From Lachnospiraceae bacterium UBA4381 (GTDB taxonomy: Bacteria; Bacillota; Clostridia; Lachnospirales; Lachnospiraceae): DNA of 8,542 nucleotides. Under the pieces are notes generated by a model. That model was not told the origin of the DNA and did no database searches. It saw only the letters and a list, made by a program, of their open reading frames with translations. How positions within the stretch are numbered: position 1 is the first letter of the stretch; the number at the start of each line of letters is the position of its first letter. The stretch is taken from the NCBI GenBank assembly GCA_002391105.1, contig DGRT01000177.1, positions 1-8,542 of the forward strand, written 5' to 3'. Below, one piece after another: positions 6,260 through 8,542 of the stretch. A program made the translations under genes and the position numbers.

Positions 6260-7210
6260 TCATATCATCACCCGTAAAGCTCTGCGCAGAACCTTCATCT
6301 CTATATGAGTCTCATCGCCTATATACTCTCCATCCGCATGCAGCACCATAGGTCTGTCTGCATCAAAGACAAGGTACTCTGCATCCTTCAGCAGAAAGCC
6401 TTTCTTTCCTACATGCTTCGCCTTCATCAGTACCGGAAGCATCAGGAAGGTACGCCATTTGGGAATTCCTGAAACTGCACATATAGACAGAAGTCCATCT
6501 TCGGCATCCGCTGCAGGATTCATAGGAACTCCGCCTCCCTCTGCTGAAAAGTTCATTGCAGCCAGAAAGATAAGGTCCTTAAAGCTTAGTGAAAGCTCTT
6601 CCTCAGAAAGACCACCGCCCGTACTCTTAAGCTTCATCCATACCTTCACCTTATAGGTTTCCATACTAAACAAAGTCTGAATGGTAAGAAGTATATAAGC
6701 AAGACTTCCAAGTTTGAATTTATTAAGAAATGCTTTAGTCTTAGACTTCAGCATTTTCTTACATACTATGGCATCTAGCCCTATACCAGAACTGATACCG
6801 AATATTCTCCTGTATCCGCTTTCGGTTATTACCTCCCCAAGATCTATGGATCTGCCGCCCTCAGAGCTTAGGATAATATCAAGAGCCTGTTCTGTATCCT
6901 TTGGTATGCCCATACCTCTGGCAAAATCATTTCCGGATCCGGTAGGAATAACGCCAAAGCTCACTCTTCCAAGATCCGGAAGACCATTCAGAACTTCATT
7001 TATGGTTCCGTCACCACCGACAACCACCAGATTAAAATCCTCTTCTGCTTCATCGGATATTCTTCTCGCAAGCTCTGCAGCATGTCCGCCATACTTGGTA
7101 ACATACGCCTTGTATTCTACCCCCTTCTGTTTTAGTAATGTATGAACCTTATTCCAGGTTGATCTTGCATTACCACTTCCACCGGTATAATTAACTATAA
7201 AATAATACAT
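6260..7210 (-). CDS. Diacylglycerol kinase-family lipid kinase (YegS/DgkB type)
   Basis: A 316-residue soluble lipid kinase of the DAGK_cat family, which phosphorylates diacylglycerol or a related membrane lipid with ATP; in Gram-positive bacteria DgkB recycles diacylglycerol from lipoteichoic acid synthesis. The N-terminal nucleotide-binding domain (about 1-130) has VVVGGDGTINEVLNG (62-76) with the GGDGT loop at 65-69, and IPTGSGNDFARG (88-99). The C-terminal beta-sandwich domain carries NPAADAEDGLLSI (231-243) and HADGEYIGD (291-299), both typical of the family. Length is as expected and nothing is missing. The start ATG follows AGGGGGT (7217-7223) by 6 bases; this site shares a base with the upstream stop codon, so translation is probably coupled to the spermidine-synthase-like gene. 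The exact lipid substrate cannot be fixed from sequence. Confidence 0.92.
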   Translation of the reverse strand: MYYFIVNYTGGSGNARSTWNKVHTLLKQKGVEYKAYVTKYGGHAAELARRISDEAEEDFNLVVVGGDGTINEVLNGLPDLGRVSFGVIPTGSGNDFARGMGIPKDTEQALDIILSSEGGRSIDLGEVITESGYRRIFGISSGIGLDAIVCKKMLKSKTKAFLNKFKLGSLAYILLTIQTLFSMETYKVKVWMKLKSTGGGLSEEELSLSFKDLIFLAAMNFSAEGGGVPMNPAADAEDGLLSICAVSGIPKWRTFLMLPVLMKAKHVGKKGFLLKDAEYLVFDADRPMVLHADGEYIGDETHIEMKVLRRALRVMI

Positions 7211-7222
7211 TGTCGCACCCCC

Positions 7223-8542
7223 TCAAAAGCTTTCCAGAAGTCCTTCCAGCCCTTTCTCGTCATATATCCCCTTATAATAATCTACTTCATCGGCTATTAT
7301 CTTATCTATAGCTTTCATACTCAGAAGCTCCACAGGCGCTCTGTCATCTGTCAGTATCCTGTCTCCGGCTTCATATTTCATAAGGCATGTCTCAACCTTC
7401 TCCATCATACTGACTATATCCGGATCTTCGTACTGCCCATATCCTGACCTGAATCTGTCTATCATCTTATCATTATTTGATGCAAAGAGCTCCCGGTTTG
7501 TATTATTCGGTACATCAGTGGTATAAACTTCACTAAATACCGAAGAAATCGTATCAGAAAGATATTCATTTATACTCTTCTCACCATCAGACTTCATATT
7601 CATATTTACAACCATTACGCCATCATCCTTTAAATGCGACTTAACAAGTTGAAAGAATTCTATGGAAGACATCTGAAAAGGAATAGTTATATCCTGATAG
7701 GCATCTACCATTATGACATCATATTTGCTATCCTCAACATTCAGATAAGCTCTTCCGTCATAGGTAACAACCTCTACAGATTCCGGAAGCTCGAAATAAT
7801 CCCTGGCAAGCCTTGTGATCTTGTCATCTATTTCCACTCCCTTAACATTTACATTTCCGAAATATCTGTCACACTGGGTGGCAAATGTACCGGTTCCCAT
7901 TCCCAGAACAAGTATATCAACAGTATCCTTATCCTGTATCCCTGCCATTATCGGAGCGGCCATGGCATAATCATAATACATTCCGGTAAGCGACTTCTCT
8001 TTTCGATATACCGACTGCACTCCGAAGAGTACATTTGTTGACAGCACTACTCTGGTATCACTCTCATAAACCTGAAGATAGTTATATATTGATTCTCCTT
8101 CATAGGTAAGATCCTTCTCCCAGAAGGCAAAGGAAGAATTATGACCAAATATACAGCTTATTATAAATATGATAACTCCAACCAATGCCTTAACTGATCT
8201 TACATGACCGGAAACAAAATATATAATCGCAAGCGCCAGAAGGATTCCGGCAAATATAAGAAATGTGATGCTTGTTCCCACCGCAGGAATACTTATAAAG
8301 GTTGGAACAAATGTACCTATAATGCTTCCTATAGTATTCGAGGCATTCAGATATCCAACCACTTTTCCACTGTCATCCAGGCTATCTACGGTATATTTTA
8401 CCAGAGAAGGAGTAACCGTACCAAGCAAAAATAGTGGAAATACAAATATAACCATACATGCCGCAAATGCTGCAATAATAAGGAAATTGGTATTAACCAC
8501 AAATACCAGAAGTCCTGATACACCAAGTATGATATATTTTCC
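7223..8542 (-). CDS. Membrane-anchored spermidine synthase-like protein, C-terminal 439 residues
   Basis: The reading frame is still open at base 8542, so the N-terminus is missing; the GTG at 8498-8500 is an internal Val codon. Visible residues 1-135 are hydrophobic, with about five membrane segments (near 3-16, 19-43, 69-86, 89-111, 116-132). The rest is a SpeE-like methyltransferase-fold domain with LVLGMGTGTFATQ (211-223), GVEIDD (235-240), TYDGRAYL (260-267) and VIMVDAYQDITIPF (276-289). This is the plan of fused transporter-like/spermidine synthase proteins. Soluble spermidine synthases have GGGDGG, where the Asp contacts substrate; here the loop is GMGTGT, and the catalytic DxxDP-type motif is replaced by DAYQD. 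Nucleotide-binding acidic residues (E237, D262) remain. Aminopropyl transfer is therefore uncertain; the protein could act on another amine or only bind dcAdoMet or SAM. It is followed 12 bases later by the lipid kinase. Confidence 0.85.
   Translation of the reverse strand, partial: GKYIILGVSGLLVFVVNTNFLIIAAFAACMVIFVFPLFLLGTVTPSLVKYTVDSLDDSGKVVGYLNASNTIGSIIGTFVPTFISIPAVGTSITFLIFAGILLALAIIYFVSGHVRSVKALVGVIIFIISCIFGHNSSFAFWEKDLTYEGESIYNYLQVYESDTRVVLSTNVLFGVQSVYRKEKSLTGMYYDYAMAAPIMAGIQDKDTVDILVLGMGTGTFATQCDRYFGNVNVKGVEIDDKITRLARDYFELPESVEVVTYDGRAYLNVEDSKYDVIMVDAYQDITIPFQMSSIEFFQLVKSHLKDDGVMVVNMNMKSDGEKSINEYLSDTISSVFSEVYTTDVPNNTNRELFASNNDKMIDRFRSGYGQYEDPDIVSMMEKVETCLMKYEAGDRILTDDRAPVELLSMKAIDKIIADEVDYYKGIYDEKGLEGLLESF

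Noticed and set aside
8498..8500. GTG as the start codon of the spermidine-synthase-like gene
   Set aside because: The frame continues open to the window edge with a hydrophobic membrane-type sequence (GKYIILGVSGLLVF), so this is an internal Val codon and the true start lies outside.

Overview
The window looks like chromosomal DNA of a low-to-moderate-GC anaerobic Firmicute, most likely a gut Lachnospiraceae-type clostridium. This is inferred from the strong AGGAGG-type ribosome sites, frequent ATA/AGA/GGA codons, a class A flavodiiron protein and the mix of gene families; no marker gene is present to prove it. All six genes lie on the minus strand, so transcription runs from high to low coordinates. 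I see no RNA gene, insertion sequence, phage gene or CRISPR array.

Reading in the direction of transcription: (1) 8542-7223, the 3' part of a membrane-anchored spermidine-synthase-like protein, cut by the window edge. (2) 7210-6260, a YegS/DgkB-type lipid kinase 12 bases downstream; its ribosome site overlaps the previous stop codon. (3) 6187-4331, a full-length amylosucrase-like GH13 protein whose nucleophile Asp and acid/base Glu are replaced by Glu and Asp. (4) A near-consensus promoter with a dyad over its start point, followed by 4263-1633, a Cu(I)-exporting P1B ATPase with a heavy-metal-binding domain at each end. (5) 1619-435, a flavodiiron O2/NO reductase, 13 bases downstream and evidently in the same operon as the ATPase. 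(6) After a 264-base AT-rich gap with its own promoter candidate, 170-1, the N-terminus of a PurF-like protein that lacks the catalytic Cys of class II glutamine amidotransferases.

The clearest functional unit is the copper ATPase plus flavodiiron operon: copper export joined to oxygen/NO removal in a presumed anaerobe. It has two features worth attention. Inside the ATPase gene, just before the C-terminal metal-binding domain, a perfect GGAGGT sits at good distance from in-frame ATG codons. Starting there would give a 69-residue CopZ-like copper chaperone from the same message. Second, an imperfect 9-base inverted repeat with a 6-base spacer runs from the -10 box across the predicted start point; its core has the 5-6-5 geometry of Crp/Fnr-family sites.

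The rest (lipid kinase, spermidine-synthase-like protein, GH13-like protein) reads as ordinary chromosomal housekeeping or accessory genes. The GH13-like and PurF-like proteins both appear to keep the family fold while losing the usual catalytic residue, so their annotated activities should not be taken at face value.
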